A stretch of 64,000 nucleotides of DNA, taken from Parablautia muri. GTDB lineage: Bacteria; Bacillota; Clostridia; Lachnospirales; Lachnospiraceae. How positions within the stretch are numbered: the first letter of the stretch is position 1; the number at the start of each line of letters is the position of its first letter. The notes beneath the pieces are model-generated. The model did not search any database and was not told the DNA's origin. It worked only from the letters and a program-made list of their open reading frames with translations. The position numbers were made by a program, and so were the translations under genes. Below are positions 31,648 to 41,402 of this stretch, piece after piece. The stretch is taken from assembly GCF_009917485.1 (NCBI RefSeq), contig NZ_QZDT01000020.1, positions 1-64,000 of the forward strand, written 5' to 3'.

Positions 31648-33729
31648 TTATATCAATGCGTTAGCATCCAAAATAAGTGCCACTTCACCATCTCCTAATA
31701 TAGTTGCACCGCTGATGATCCTGCACTTACTGATGTACTTGCCAAGCGATTTAATGACGATCTCCTGTTGTCCTATCAGCTCATCCACTACCAGGCCTGC
31801 CAGTCTCTCGCCCTTCTTGACAATAACTACCATAATATTTTCATCCGGCGCCTTACTGCTTTCTATATCCAACTCATCACTTAATCTGATAATAGGGATT
31901 ACACTGCCTCTTAAATTAATCACTTCTCTGTTCTCTACAAGCTTTACATCATCTGGGCTGATATCCTCAATGGTCTGAATGCTGCCAAGGGAGACCGCAT
32001 ATTTTTCCCCTCCAACCGTAACCATTAAAGCCTGAATAATTGCAAGCGTCAACGGAAGCCTGATTGTCCAGGTACTTCCTTCCTCCAGGCTGGATTTTAC
32101 CTCTACCTCACCGCTTAAGGATTCGATCTTAGACTTAACTACGTCAAGTCCTACACCCCTGCCTGATACGTCCGATATGGTCTTGGCAGTTGAAAAACCT
32201 GCATGGAAAAGAAGGTTGATAATATCCTTCTCACTCATGGTCGCTGCCTGGTCAGGCGTAATAACGCCACGTTCAATCGCCTTATTCTTAACGCTTTCTA
32301 CATCAATTCCGTTCCCATCGTCCTTAACCTCTATCACAACATTATTACCGTCCTGATAAGCATTCAGGAAAATGGAACCCACTTCCGGCTTACCTCTCTT
32401 AATACGCAGCTCATTGGACTCAAGCCCATGGTCAGCGGCATTACGCAGAAGGTGCATTAAGGGATCGCCAATTTCATCTACCACTGTTCTGTCAAGCTCT
32501 GTTTCCTCACCGGACATATACAGCTCCATCTTCTTATTTAATTTCTTGGACAGGTCACGAATCATCCTGGGGAACTTACTTACAACACTCTCAATAGGAA
32601 CCATCCTGACCTTCATAACAGATTCATGAAGGTTTGTGGTTACACTCTCCAGATACTCAATATGTTCTCTAAAGCCTGTTCCGCCCTCCGCCCTGGAGTC
32701 AGCCACCATAGAATTCTTGGCAATAATCAGCTCGCTGACCAGATTCATAAGTACATCAAGCTTTTCAATATCCACACGAACCGTTCTGTTTGCCACAGGC
32801 TTACCTGCTGGCTTTTTATCGTTTGCCTTAGCAGACGCTCCCTGCTGGGGTTTCGCAGGCGCGGCCGGTTTGGTTTCTTCCTTGACAGCCACGGCAGCCG
32901 TTCCCTCTTTCGTCTCCGGTGCCTCGGCAGTCTCAGCAACCTCATAAGGTACAATAACTATCTTTTCTATTTCAGAAACATTTTTTGCTTCTTTTATTAC
33001 TCCCTCCAGCTCATAATCAGAAACCACAATGAGACTGAAGCTTAAATCAAACTTTTCATCCTCAATATCCTGTACAGGAGGATTGCAGACAATGATCTCA
33101 GCTTTCTCCTCAATTTCCTTATACACCTGGAAAGCTCTGGCTGCTTTCAGAAGACAACTTTCCTCCACGAACACGCTGATGCCAAAGATCCCTTTGCCCT
33201 GAGACTTAGCGGCCTCCAAAACCACCCGTTCGGATTCTCCTAATTTGATATCCTTCCATGCTTCTTCCGCCTTATTTTCCTCAGAGGTTTCTTTGCCATT
33301 TTCTTTTACTTCTTCTGAAGGCGCCGATACTTCTCCGCCCTCCTTGCTGGCTTTTAGATACTCATTCAGCTGGTTAATAAGCTGCTGATTCTCGTTGGTT
33401 CCTTCGTCAGCAGTTTCCTGAATATTGTTGGTATATTCTTCAAGAGCGTCCAGACATTGGAACAAGGTGTCAATCAGATTAGAATTAACCTTCATGGTTC
33501 CGTTTCTGATTTCTGAAAATACATTTTCCATGTCATGAGTTAAATTCTGCATTCTCTTATAACCCATAGTGCCCGCCATACCCTTTAAGGAATGGGCTGC
33601 ACGGAAAATTTCATTAATTGTATCCGAATCCTCCGGTTCCTGCTCCAGATTAAGTATCTGGGTATTCAGGCTTTCAAGGTGTTCCTTTGTTTCATCAAGA
33701 AAAATTTCCAGATATTGATTTACATCCAT
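31648..33729 (-). CDS. cheA: Chemotaxis histidine kinase CheA
   Basis: CheA autophosphorylates in response to receptors and passes the phosphate to CheY (and normally CheB). Domains in order: P1 Hpt with the acceptor His 46 (FRAAHSLKGMAG), an acidic linker, a P2 response-regulator-binding region (about 155-265), a Pro/Lys linker, the P3 dimerisation domain (VRVDIEKLDVLMNLVSELI), the P4 ATPase (LMHLLRNAADHGLES, VKDDGNGID, GRGVGLDVV) and a CheW-like P5. 693 residues, normal. Its ATG directly abuts the cheB stop (TAGATG). Confidence 0.97.
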   Translation of the reverse strand: MDVNQYLEIFLDETKEHLESLNTQILNLEQEPEDSDTINEIFRAAHSLKGMAGTMGYKRMQNLTHDMENVFSEIRNGTMKVNSNLIDTLFQCLDALEEYTNNIQETADEGTNENQQLINQLNEYLKASKEGGEVSAPSEEVKENGKETSEENKAEEAWKDIKLGESERVVLEAAKSQGKGIFGISVFVEESCLLKAARAFQVYKEIEEKAEIIVCNPPVQDIEDEKFDLSFSLIVVSDYELEGVIKEAKNVSEIEKIVIVPYEVAETAEAPETKEGTAAVAVKEETKPAAPAKPQQGASAKANDKKPAGKPVANRTVRVDIEKLDVLMNLVSELIIAKNSMVADSRAEGGTGFREHIEYLESVTTNLHESVMKVRMVPIESVVSKFPRMIRDLSKKLNKKMELYMSGEETELDRTVVDEIGDPLMHLLRNAADHGLESNELRIKRGKPEVGSIFLNAYQDGNNVVIEVKDDGNGIDVESVKNKAIERGVITPDQAATMSEKDIINLLFHAGFSTAKTISDVSGRGVGLDVVKSKIESLSGEVEVKSSLEEGSTWTIRLPLTLAIIQALMVTVGGEKYAVSLGSIQTIEDISPDDVKLVENREVINLRGSVIPIIRLSDELDIESSKAPDENIMVVIVKKGERLAGLVVDELIGQQEIVIKSLGKYISKCRIISGATILGDGEVALILDANALI

Positions 33730-34338
33730 CTAAATTACCCCCACGTTCCTTATAATTTCCTGTGCAATTCTCTCAAGTGATATTCCCTTACCGGAAAGCC
33801 CGGACACTACAATGCTCTTTGGCATACCATATACGGTGGAACTTTCCTCACTTTGGGCAAATACCGTTACTTTTTTCTTTTCCTTTAAATTTCTGATCCC
33901 AACTGTGCCATCTGCTCCCATACCGGTAAGAACCGCACATACAATCTCATCATAGCTGCATGTAGCTAAAGACTCATACATGTAATTCGCACAGGGACGT
34001 ACCCCTTCTCTGGGCGGTTCATCCGAATAGCGTATTACATGCCTCGTCCCGCTTCTTACCGCTTTCATATGCCTTCCGCCACGGGCTAAATAGACCTGTC
34101 CCTGCTTAATCACATCCCCCTCCGCCGCTTCTTTTACCGCTATCGGGCTTAAGGTATTAAGTCTGGCCGCAAGAGCTTCGGTAAAGCCTGCCGGCATATG
34201 CTGTACAATCAAAACAGGCGCATTCAAATTGGCTGGCAGCAGCGGAATCAAACCCTGCAATGCCTTAGGTCCTCCGGTTGAACTGGCAATTGCAACAATT
34301 TTTCTACCGGCTCTGATTTCATCTGCCTTTGTTATCAT
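33730..34338 (-). CDS. cheB: CheB methylesterase domain lacking the receiver domain
   Basis: CheB removes methyl groups from chemoreceptor glutamates. The 202-residue product is only the catalytic domain: IASSTGGPKALQGLIPLLP (catalytic Ser), LIVQHMPAGFTEALAARL (catalytic His) and LTGMGADGTVGIRNLKEK (catalytic Asp). A complete CheB has about 350 residues with an N-terminal receiver; none is present here. The start is firm, with AAGGA at 7 bases spacing, and the 131 bases upstream contain no receiver sequence. Without the phosphorylated receiver its activity may be constitutive or controlled by another partner. Confidence 0.9.
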   Translation of the reverse strand: MITKADEIRAGRKIVAIASSTGGPKALQGLIPLLPANLNAPVLIVQHMPAGFTEALAARLNTLSPIAVKEAAEGDVIKQGQVYLARGGRHMKAVRSGTRHVIRYSDEPPREGVRPCANYMYESLATCSYDEIVCAVLTGMGADGTVGIRNLKEKKKVTVFAQSEESSTVYGMPKSIVVSGLSGKGISLERIAQEIIRNVGVI

Positions 34339-34423
34339 AATAAATCCTTTTCTAACTTAAACATCCAGCAGCAATTCAGGTACAAAAACCCACCTGGACT
34401 GTTACTATACTTCCAACACGTAA

Positions 34424-34432
34424 ATTATAGCA
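34424..34432 (-). promoter_or_regulatory. Candidate internal promoter before cheB
   Basis: A minus-strand extended -10 element TGCTATAAT in the 131-base gap upstream of cheB. No good -35 is seen at 17 bases. It could give separate expression of the chemotaxis genes and sigD. Confidence 0.3.
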
Positions 34433-34469
34433 CATTTTTATCTTCACATGGGTGTAAAGTAATCATCCT

Positions 34470-35192
34470 TTAAACTTTTTTCCGCTTTCTGATCTTTCTT
34501 TCTTCTTCAAAGATGTAACGAATAATTTCTTCACGTTCTTCCATATTAATGTTAATATACTGGGCCCGATGCTCATACATGCCAGGTTTATCCTCAAGCT
34601 CTTTGACTCTGAGCACCTTCGCTGCCAGCATAAATTCCTTCTCCTCTCCATCCACGGACAACATATACTTACAATAAATAAGACTATCCTGTTCATAAAT
34701 GTTATCCGACACAAAACGTACGCCACCACCGCTGATATCTACAATCATACCATGCTTTACGGGAAGTCCCATCGCCACATAATCACGATTTCCTTCAATC
34801 GCCACAATTTCTGATTTTTCCATGAATCGTACATCCATATCTAAAGCGCAGCTTAACCTGTAATATTCCCTTCTTTGGTGCCTTCTCAAATTGGTAGTAA
34901 GCTCCATCAGCAGAATATACTGTCCGCCTGATTTATATCTGTCTATTACATTTGCCAGACACTGATACAGCCCTGATGATGTATAAAAGCACAAATCATA
35001 TTCCGTATTCACCGGCAGCAAAATAAGCTTCATCTTCTCCATAGGCATTGCAATCTCCAGCCTGTCTTCTGAAAGAACGTCTAAAACCAGGGTCTGGTAT
35101 GTCTTTACATTCTCAAATTCATCCAAATCCTGGGCCCGCTCCACTGCCTGCATTTCGATTTTGTTTCCCGGTTCCACATACTTTAATAGCAT
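34470..35192 (-). CDS. PilZ-domain flagellar brake protein (YcgR/YpfA-like)
   Basis: A c-di-GMP receptor that slows the motor in other bacteria. The N-terminal half (about 1-100) is a YcgR-N-like domain. The C-terminal PilZ domain carries the ligand motif NLRRHQRREYYRLSC (RxxxR near 104-110) and VDISGGGVRF (the D/NxSxxG loop). 240 residues. AGGAGG precedes the ATG. In B. subtilis the equivalent ypfA gene is away from the fla/che operon; here it lies between flhG and cheB. The c-di-GMP enzymes are not in the window. Confidence 0.88.
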   Translation of the reverse strand: MLLKYVEPGNKIEMQAVERAQDLDEFENVKTYQTLVLDVLSEDRLEIAMPMEKMKLILLPVNTEYDLCFYTSSGLYQCLANVIDRYKSGGQYILLMELTTNLRRHQRREYYRLSCALDMDVRFMEKSEIVAIEGNRDYVAMGLPVKHGMIVDISGGGVRFVSDNIYEQDSLIYCKYMLSVDGEEKEFMLAAKVLRVKELEDKPGMYEHRAQYININMEEREEIIRYIFEEERKIRKRKKV

Positions 35193-35206
35193 ATCCCTAC
35201 CTCCTG

Positions 35207-36091
35207 CTAAACAATTTTACCTGATAATATACGTGAAAAGAAAGCTGCCACTCCCCTTTTAGGAACAATCTGGTCTGTTTCCGGCTCCATTATACTTACA
35301 GTAATTCTCTCAAAGGCCGCTACTGATTTCGCTGCCGGCGACTTTAAAGATACCGGCATCTGGTACATCACCGCCTTAGGCAGCTGGCTGTCTCTGGGAA
35401 TCCCCCCAAGATATGTAATGGGAATTTTCAAATAGCTTCCCACCACGGCATTTAACTTCTCAAAAAGCGCATCTCCTTCTTTCACTGCATTTACCTTGTT
35501 GGCGATTATCTTGACCAAGGTTTTCTCCTTGGAAAACTTTGGATGCCTGTTAAGAGCCTTTAAAAGGGAATAGGAATCGGCAATGGAGGTGGGCTCCGTT
35601 GTTGTAATCAATACAATCTCCTCGCTGGCCACCAAAAATTCCAAAACCGTATCTGAAATTCCCGCTGCCGTATCTACTATAATAATATCCGCAATTGCAT
35701 CCAGTTCGGAAAGATTATTGATGATATATGTCAAATAATCTTTATTTAAATTAGAAAGCCCCGTAATTCCCGATCCTCCTGATATAAACCCAACCTCCAT
35801 AGGCCCCCATGTAATAATATCTCTGATCGTTTTTCCTTTGTATATCAAATCACTCAGGTTATATTTTGGCACTGCCCCAAACATAATTTCAATGTTAGCA
35901 AGGCCAAAATCTGCATCCAGTATAACAACCCTCTGTCCTAATTTCCTGAATTGTATCGCCAGATTAATCGCCACGCTGGACTTCCCCACGCCCCCTTTGC
36001 CACTTGTAACCGTAATAACTCTTGCAAGAGGTTTGTTATGGCCAATGGCGCCTGCTTTTATAATATTTCTTAATTGTTCGGCCTGATCCAT
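35207..36091 (-). CDS. flhG: Flagellar number regulator FlhG (MinD-like ATPase)
   Basis: FlhG (YlxH) controls the number and pattern of flagella with FlhF and helps assemble the switch. The N-terminal activating helix region DQAEQLRNIIK, the Walker A-type TSGKGGVGKSSVAINLA, LDADFGLANIEIMFG and DTAAGISDTV are present. The start at 36091 has GAGGA upstream. 294 residues, typical. It follows flhF by 32 bases, as in B. subtilis. Confidence 0.95.
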   Translation of the reverse strand: MDQAEQLRNIIKAGAIGHNKPLARVITVTSGKGGVGKSSVAINLAIQFRKLGQRVVILDADFGLANIEIMFGAVPKYNLSDLIYKGKTIRDIITWGPMEVGFISGGSGITGLSNLNKDYLTYIINNLSELDAIADIIIVDTAAGISDTVLEFLVASEEIVLITTTEPTSIADSYSLLKALNRHPKFSKEKTLVKIIANKVNAVKEGDALFEKLNAVVGSYLKIPITYLGGIPRDSQLPKAVMYQMPVSLKSPAAKSVAAFERITVSIMEPETDQIVPKRGVAAFFSRILSGKIV

Positions 36092-36123
36092 TCTCTTCCT
36101 CACTTATCCGTGGTTTATCACTA

Positions 36124-37356
36124 TCAGTTCTTCTTGCCGCCTAATAGCTGCTTTACTGTTTTTTGTGGATTAAATACCTCTATGTCCTCAGGCACATTCT
36201 GCCCATAAGTCACATAGGATAACGGTGCTCCAGTATGGAGCCTTATATTGAGTAAACTTCCCAAAGTACTTGTTTCATCTAACTTCGTAAAAATAAGATT
36301 ATAATCCGTCATCGCGCTATAGCTGTCTGCAATGCTGATCAAATCCTTATATTTTGTAGTTGCGCTTAGCACAAGAAAAACATCCTTTTGCGCCAGTCCG
36401 TCCACCGAATGGATAAAACCGATCATAGTCTCCTTCTGTCCTTCATTCTGGGGAGAATGTCCCGCAGTATCCACCATAATAAAATCATAATCTCTGAAAT
36501 CACGCAGAGCCTGCTCTATTTCCTCCGTAGAATAAATTACCCTGAAAGGAACCTCCATAATATTTGCATAAGTGCGAAGCTGTTCCGCTGCTGCAATTCG
36601 ATACGTGTCCGCTGTCAGAAGCGCCACCTTCTTATCCCCTTCCACGCTGAATTTAGAGGCAATTTTTGCAATTGTAGTGGTCTTTCCAACACCCGTAGGT
36701 CCTACAAAGAAAATAACCTTAGGTCCCTTTTCCGCAGGTGTTATCTCCATAGGTTTGCCAAACTTAAGTATCATTTTCTGATAAGTATTAGCAAGCGCAT
36801 AATTAAAAGGCATATTCGGCTTATTTATCTTCTTGATTTCATCCACAATCTGATTCGCATACTGCTCATTCACTTCATTTTCAAGCATTGTGTAATACAG
36901 CAGTTTCATAAAGCGGTCTACTTCCGTCTCCTCACGCTCCTCAGACTCATCCTTTGTATCCTCCGGTTTTTGAAGCTGCTGCTCTAATAAAGTATGCAGC
37001 GTATTTATTTTTTCCTCCAGCTTCTTATTCTCTGCCTGAGGATCCGTCTCCTTATTTTGCGCTTCTTCCTGTGCCTTGTCTTCCTCTTTAGGCGCAACCG
37101 GCGCCTTTTCTACCTTAGCAGCAATATCCTGAACCAACGGCTGTGGCTTTACTTCCACCTTTTTAGGAGCAATCATGTTCATTGGTTCATCCTCAAGCGC
37201 CACGGTAACCTCCACCACCTGGGGCTTTAGGAAACTTAAAATCCCACTATTTTTTACATTCCGGACATTCATGATTACCACGCCGTTGCCCAGTTCTTTT
37301 TTTGCACTTTCTACTGCTTGTGCTTCTGTTTTTCCCTGAAATTTTTTTATTATCAT
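36124..37356 (-). CDS. flhF: Flagellar SRP-type GTPase FlhF
   Basis: FlhF positions the first flagellar components at the membrane. It has an N-terminal B domain (residues 1-60, MIIKKFQGKTEAQAVESAKKELG), a long disordered Lys/Glu/Pro linker, then the NG GTPase with FVGPTGVGKTTTIAKIAS, TADTYRIAAAEQL, DTAGHSPQN and TKLDETSTLG. 410 residues. Its ATG overlaps the flhA stop by four bases (ATGA). FlhG activates its GTPase in the usual model. Confidence 0.96.
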   Translation of the reverse strand: MIIKKFQGKTEAQAVESAKKELGNGVVIMNVRNVKNSGILSFLKPQVVEVTVALEDEPMNMIAPKKVEVKPQPLVQDIAAKVEKAPVAPKEEDKAQEEAQNKETDPQAENKKLEEKINTLHTLLEQQLQKPEDTKDESEEREETEVDRFMKLLYYTMLENEVNEQYANQIVDEIKKINKPNMPFNYALANTYQKMILKFGKPMEITPAEKGPKVIFFVGPTGVGKTTTIAKIASKFSVEGDKKVALLTADTYRIAAAEQLRTYANIMEVPFRVIYSTEEIEQALRDFRDYDFIMVDTAGHSPQNEGQKETMIGFIHSVDGLAQKDVFLVLSATTKYKDLISIADSYSAMTDYNLIFTKLDETSTLGSLLNIRLHTGAPLSYVTYGQNVPEDIEVFNPQKTVKQLLGGKKN

Positions 37357-39386
37357 GCCGTCACCATTCCTACAGATTGTAATTCAATATTACTATCTAT
37401 CTCATTATATGAAACCACGATTAAATCTTTATAATAATCTTCTGTCAATCTCTTAAAATACATACGCACGATTGGGGAAGTTATAACAATAGGACTCTTT
37501 CCCAAATTTTCCAGCTTTGCAATTTCATCCCCTACGGATTTCATAATTGCCCTGGTTTTTTCCGGATCAAGTGTAAGATACGCACCTGTCTCCGTCTGTT
37601 TCACACTTGCCATAACCTCCTGTTCCAGCTTAGGGTCTAAGGTTACCACACTGGTTGTTTCCCCCGCCGGGAAAAACTTCGTTGATATGGCTCGCTTAAG
37701 GCTCTGTCTTACATATTCTGTCAAAATATCCGTATCCCTTGAGGTGGCGGCATAGTCTGCTAATGTTTCAAATATGGTAAGCAAATCTCTTATGGAAATA
37801 CCTTCCTTCAAAAGATTCTGCAGCACCTTTTGTATCTCGCCAAGTCCTAAGAGCTTGGGTATAAGTTCTTCCACCAAAGACGGATTGGTTTCCTTCAGGT
37901 TGTCGGTCAGGTTCTGTACATCCTGCCTTGTAAGTAACTCGGAAATATGTTGCCTGATAATCTCCGTCAAATGAGTAGCGATAATGGAAGGCGGATCTAC
38001 TACCGTATAGCCCATGCTCTCCGCACGCTCCCTCTGGCCTTCCGTTATCCAGATAGCCGGTAAATGGAAGGACGGTTCAAAAGTGGGAATACCTGTAATC
38101 TCCTCCTCCACATATCCTGGATTCATGGCCATGTAGTGGTCGAAAAGGATTTCTCCCTCGCTGACCTGTATTCCTTTTATTTTAATAATATATTGATTCG
38201 GATTTAATTGAATATTATCACGAAGCCTGATAATGGGAACCACCGTACCAAGTTCAAGAGCAATCTGTCTTCTGATCATTACCACACGGTCTAAAAGGTC
38301 GCCGCCCTGGTTTACATCCGCAAGGGGAATAATTCCATAACCAAATTCAAGCTCGATGGGATCCACCTGCAGCAGGCTATTGACATTCTCTGGCTGTCTG
38401 ATCTCCTCGGCTGCAATTTCATCCGCATTTATCTCCCCTTCAATCTCGGCAGTCTCAAGAGTGTTTGCCACCATCCTTCCCGTTACAATGAAAATAAGGC
38501 CAAGGGTCAGGAAGACAAGATCCGGCAAAGGCGTTACGATTCCCAGCCCGGCAATTACGGCTCCCACCAAATAAAGAGCCTTGGGGATTCCAAAAAGCTG
38601 ACTTACCAGCACCGTACCGAAATCCGCATCCTTTGAACCTTTCGTTACCAAAATACCAGTGGATAAAGAAATAAGAAGAGAAGGAATCTGGCTCACAAGT
38701 CCATCACCTATGGTGAGGATAACATATTTTTCGACTGCCTCCGCAACCTCCATATTCTGGTAAATCATACCCATTGCAATTCCGCCAATGACGTTTACAA
38801 AGGTTATAACAAGACCAGCCGTAGCATCTCCCTTTACATACTTAACGGCACCATCCATGGAACCAAAGAAACTTGATTCCGCCTGAATCTTATCTCTTCG
38901 TACTTTTGCCTCCGCATCTGAAATGGCACCGGTATTTAAATCTGCGTCAATGGCCATCTGCTTACCAGGCATAGCGTCCAATGTAAATCTGGCTGTAACC
39001 TCGGCTACTCTTTCAGAACCTTTATTGATTACCATGAACTGAATTAGAATTAAGATAATAAAAACAATACTGCCGACCACCAGATTCCCGGCGCCTACAT
39101 AATTACCAAAGGTAGCAACCACCTGCCCCGGATCGCCGGTGGTAAGAATCAGTCTGGTAGAAGAAACATTAAGGGCAATTCTGAATATGGTGGTAAATAA
39201 AAGCATGGTAGGATAAAAAGACATATCCAGAACTTCCTTAGTGAACATAGTACCAAAGAGAATGGTAAACGCAATTGAAATATTGCAGGCCAGCAGTATA
39301 TCCAAAAGCCAATTTGGAATAGGCACAATAAACATAATAAATGCCGAAAGCACATATGCCGCAACGCCAATATCCGCCTTTTTCAT
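37353..39386 (-). CDS. flhA: Flagellar export gate protein FlhA
   Basis: FlhA is the main membrane component of the type III export gate and uses the proton gradient. Eight membrane segments lie in the first 320 residues, with the conserved FHIPEP region (ARFTLDAMPGKQMAIDADLNTG). The cytosolic C-terminal domain binds chaperone-substrate pairs. Start chosen at 39386 (MKKADIGVAAYVLSA) because AAAGGGG lies 7 bases before; an earlier ATG would put this site inside the gene. 677 residues. Confidence 0.97.
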   Translation of the reverse strand: MKKADIGVAAYVLSAFIMFIVPIPNWLLDILLACNISIAFTILFGTMFTKEVLDMSFYPTMLLFTTIFRIALNVSSTRLILTTGDPGQVVATFGNYVGAGNLVVGSIVFIILILIQFMVINKGSERVAEVTARFTLDAMPGKQMAIDADLNTGAISDAEAKVRRDKIQAESSFFGSMDGAVKYVKGDATAGLVITFVNVIGGIAMGMIYQNMEVAEAVEKYVILTIGDGLVSQIPSLLISLSTGILVTKGSKDADFGTVLVSQLFGIPKALYLVGAVIAGLGIVTPLPDLVFLTLGLIFIVTGRMVANTLETAEIEGEINADEIAAEEIRQPENVNSLLQVDPIELEFGYGIIPLADVNQGGDLLDRVVMIRRQIALELGTVVPIIRLRDNIQLNPNQYIIKIKGIQVSEGEILFDHYMAMNPGYVEEEITGIPTFEPSFHLPAIWITEGQRERAESMGYTVVDPPSIIATHLTEIIRQHISELLTRQDVQNLTDNLKETNPSLVEELIPKLLGLGEIQKVLQNLLKEGISIRDLLTIFETLADYAATSRDTDILTEYVRQSLKRAISTKFFPAGETTSVVTLDPKLEQEVMASVKQTETGAYLTLDPEKTRAIMKSVGDEIAKLENLGKSPIVITSPIVRMYFKRLTEDYYKDLIVVSYNEIDSNIELQSVGMVTA

Positions 39387-39465
39387 GTCCATTCCCCTTT
39401 CTTTCATTTTTAGATTACTTTTGTATTACTTTTTAGATTACTTTAACTGCTATGATATATTTACT

Positions 39466-40593
39466 TTATATTTTACCCTTTAAGTGATATACAAAGGCAA
39501 GTACCTCTGCCACCGCCTGGTATAACTCCGGTGGAACTAGCCCTCCTACATCTACATTGGCATAAAGCATTCTTGCAAGTGGTTTGTTCTCTACAATTTC
39601 CACGTTGTTTTCTTTGGCAGCCTCTTTAATTTTCAGGGCCAGATAATCTTCTCCTTTTGCAAGCACATAAGGAGCATCATATTTATCCGGATCATATTTA
39701 ATCGCCACCGCATAATGAGTGGGGTTGGTGATTACCACATCCGCCTCAGGAAGCTGCTGCATCATTCTCCGCATAGAGGCCTCCCTCATACGCTGCTTCT
39801 GCTTTCCTTTTATCTGCGGATCACCTTCCGCATTCTTAAACTCATCCTTTACTTCCTGTTTGGTCATCTTCATATCTTCATGAAATTTCCATTTCTGGTA
39901 TGCATAATCCAAAAAGGCAATTACCATATAAACTGCCGCAATCCTGATTCCAAGATCAATCACAATCTCACCAATCAGTCCGATTGCCCGGTTTAAGGTG
40001 ATGTCATACAAAATGAAAATTTGTCCCAGTCTGCCTTTTAAATAGGAATAGGCCATATACCCGATTACCAGCAGCTTAAGAATTGACTTAAACAATTCCA
40101 TCAGAGAGTTCGCTGAAAATATTCTTTTAAACCCTTTTAAGGGGCTTAATTTGCTGAGCTTAGGCCGCATAGGCTTTGTAGTCGGCCTCCACTTAACCTG
40201 CATCAGATCGCATATGAAAGCTACCACAAATCCTATCAATAGTATTGGCAGTATTAAAAGCAGCAGCTGAACCATCATGCTTCGGATTATCACCTGAAGT
40301 GCTGCTATCGGGGTCTGCCCTTCATATCTTTTAATTGCGTCAGGCATCTGCCCGTAAACCACATTAAAATACTCAATAAACCTGGTTCCTATCGTTCCCA
40401 GATATAGCTTCAATATGATAAACAAAGCAAGCATACCAAAAGCATTTGCAATTTCCTTACTCTTAGCAACCTGTCCTTCGCCTCTGGCATCACTTAATTT
40501 TTTGGCGGTCGGTTCTTCTGTCTTTTCTCCACCCGGACCGTCCTTCGCAAAGAACTGTAGATTATACGACAACAATAATTTACTTTTCTCCAC
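39466..40593 (-). CDS. flhB: Flagellar export switch protein FlhB
   Basis: FlhB changes export specificity from rod/hook to filament proteins by cleaving itself. Four membrane segments occupy about residues 45-215. The cleavage motif is in DVVITNPTHYAVAIKYDP (NPTH near residue 285), and cleaves between Asn and Pro. 375 residues. A basic N-terminal stretch (EKTEEPTAKKLSDAR) is typical. FliK in this window is the partner ruler that triggers the switch. Confidence 0.97.
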   Translation of the reverse strand: MEKSKLLLSYNLQFFAKDGPGGEKTEEPTAKKLSDARGEGQVAKSKEIANAFGMLALFIILKLYLGTIGTRFIEYFNVVYGQMPDAIKRYEGQTPIAALQVIIRSMMVQLLLLILPILLIGFVVAFICDLMQVKWRPTTKPMRPKLSKLSPLKGFKRIFSANSLMELFKSILKLLVIGYMAYSYLKGRLGQIFILYDITLNRAIGLIGEIVIDLGIRIAAVYMVIAFLDYAYQKWKFHEDMKMTKQEVKDEFKNAEGDPQIKGKQKQRMREASMRRMMQQLPEADVVITNPTHYAVAIKYDPDKYDAPYVLAKGEDYLALKIKEAAKENNVEIVENKPLARMLYANVDVGGLVPPELYQAVAEVLAFVYHLKGKI

Positions 40594-40613
40594 GAATCCG
40601 CCTCCTTTTTCAC

Positions 40614-41396
40614 TTATTGCATCATAACCTCTACAAAAACCGATACCATATGTTTCATCTGATCATATATAAAACTAGCCGCTCCCGGCAGCATGGCTGT
40701 AGAAAAGAACAGAATACAAAGACCTGTCAGCACCTTCATCTGAATTCCTACCGCAAACATATTCATCTGCGGCGATACCTTAGCAAGCACACCCAGCACG
40801 GCATTTAAAATAATCATAACTGCAAAAATCGGCAAGCATATTCGAAATCCTATCACAATGTAATCTGACAAAAACTCTATCACTGCCATCATTATCTTAT
40901 CCCGCCTGAATATAACTTCATTGACAGGAATTAACGTATAAGTCTCTGCCAGGGCTTTTAACAAATACCGATGCATGCCAGATAACATCAACATCAGCAG
41001 AATCATATAATTATAATAAACACCTGTGATGGTCGCATTCTGTCTTGTGGCCGGATCCATCAGACTTGCCATGGAAAGCCCCATTTCCATATCTGCAATC
41101 TGGCCTGCAAAAGTGACAATTGTAGCACATAAATTGGCCGCAAACCCAAGCATCAGTCCGGTTATGACTTCCTTCATGACAATGATTGTATAGCCAAGCA
41201 ATGTATCATAAGCAATCGTCTGACGGGGTAAGCTCTGATAAAGCAAAAATGCAATACAAATGGCAAGGGCGGCTCTCACACGTCTGGGCGTATTATTCAT
41301 ACTGAAAAAAGGGGCCTCAAACATAAAGCTGCCAACCCGCATAAGGATTAAAAAGAAATACTCTAAATCTGCATAAGTAAATGCATATTCCAACAT
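40614..41396 (-). CDS. fliR: Flagellar export gate protein FliR
   Basis: FliR is one subunit of the FliP5-FliQ4-FliR1 core of the export gate. The 260-residue protein has about six hydrophobic segments and the family's GLMLGFAANLCATIVTFAGQIADMEMGLSMA stretch with a DPATRQN loop. 20 bases before flhB, with which it fuses in some clostridia; here they are separate. Confidence 0.95.
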   Translation of the reverse strand: MLEYAFTYADLEYFFLILMRVGSFMFEAPFFSMNNTPRRVRAALAICIAFLLYQSLPRQTIAYDTLLGYTIIVMKEVITGLMLGFAANLCATIVTFAGQIADMEMGLSMASLMDPATRQNATITGVYYNYMILLMLMLSGMHRYLLKALAETYTLIPVNEVIFRRDKIMMAVIEFLSDYIVIGFRICLPIFAVMIILNAVLGVLAKVSPQMNMFAVGIQMKVLTGLCILFFSTAMLPGAASFIYDQMKHMVSVFVEVMMQ

Positions 41397-41402
41397 GATT
41401 CC

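Noticed and set aside
34339-34469. A frameshifted receiver domain before cheB
   Set aside because: All three frames of the 131 bases lack receiver motifs, and the cheB start has its own ribosome site, so a local frameshift does not explain the short protein.
36388-36987. A 199-codon plus-strand frame antisense to flhF
   Set aside because: The translation is Arg, Leu, Ile and His biased, the usual product of reading the reverse of a Glu/Lys-rich gene.
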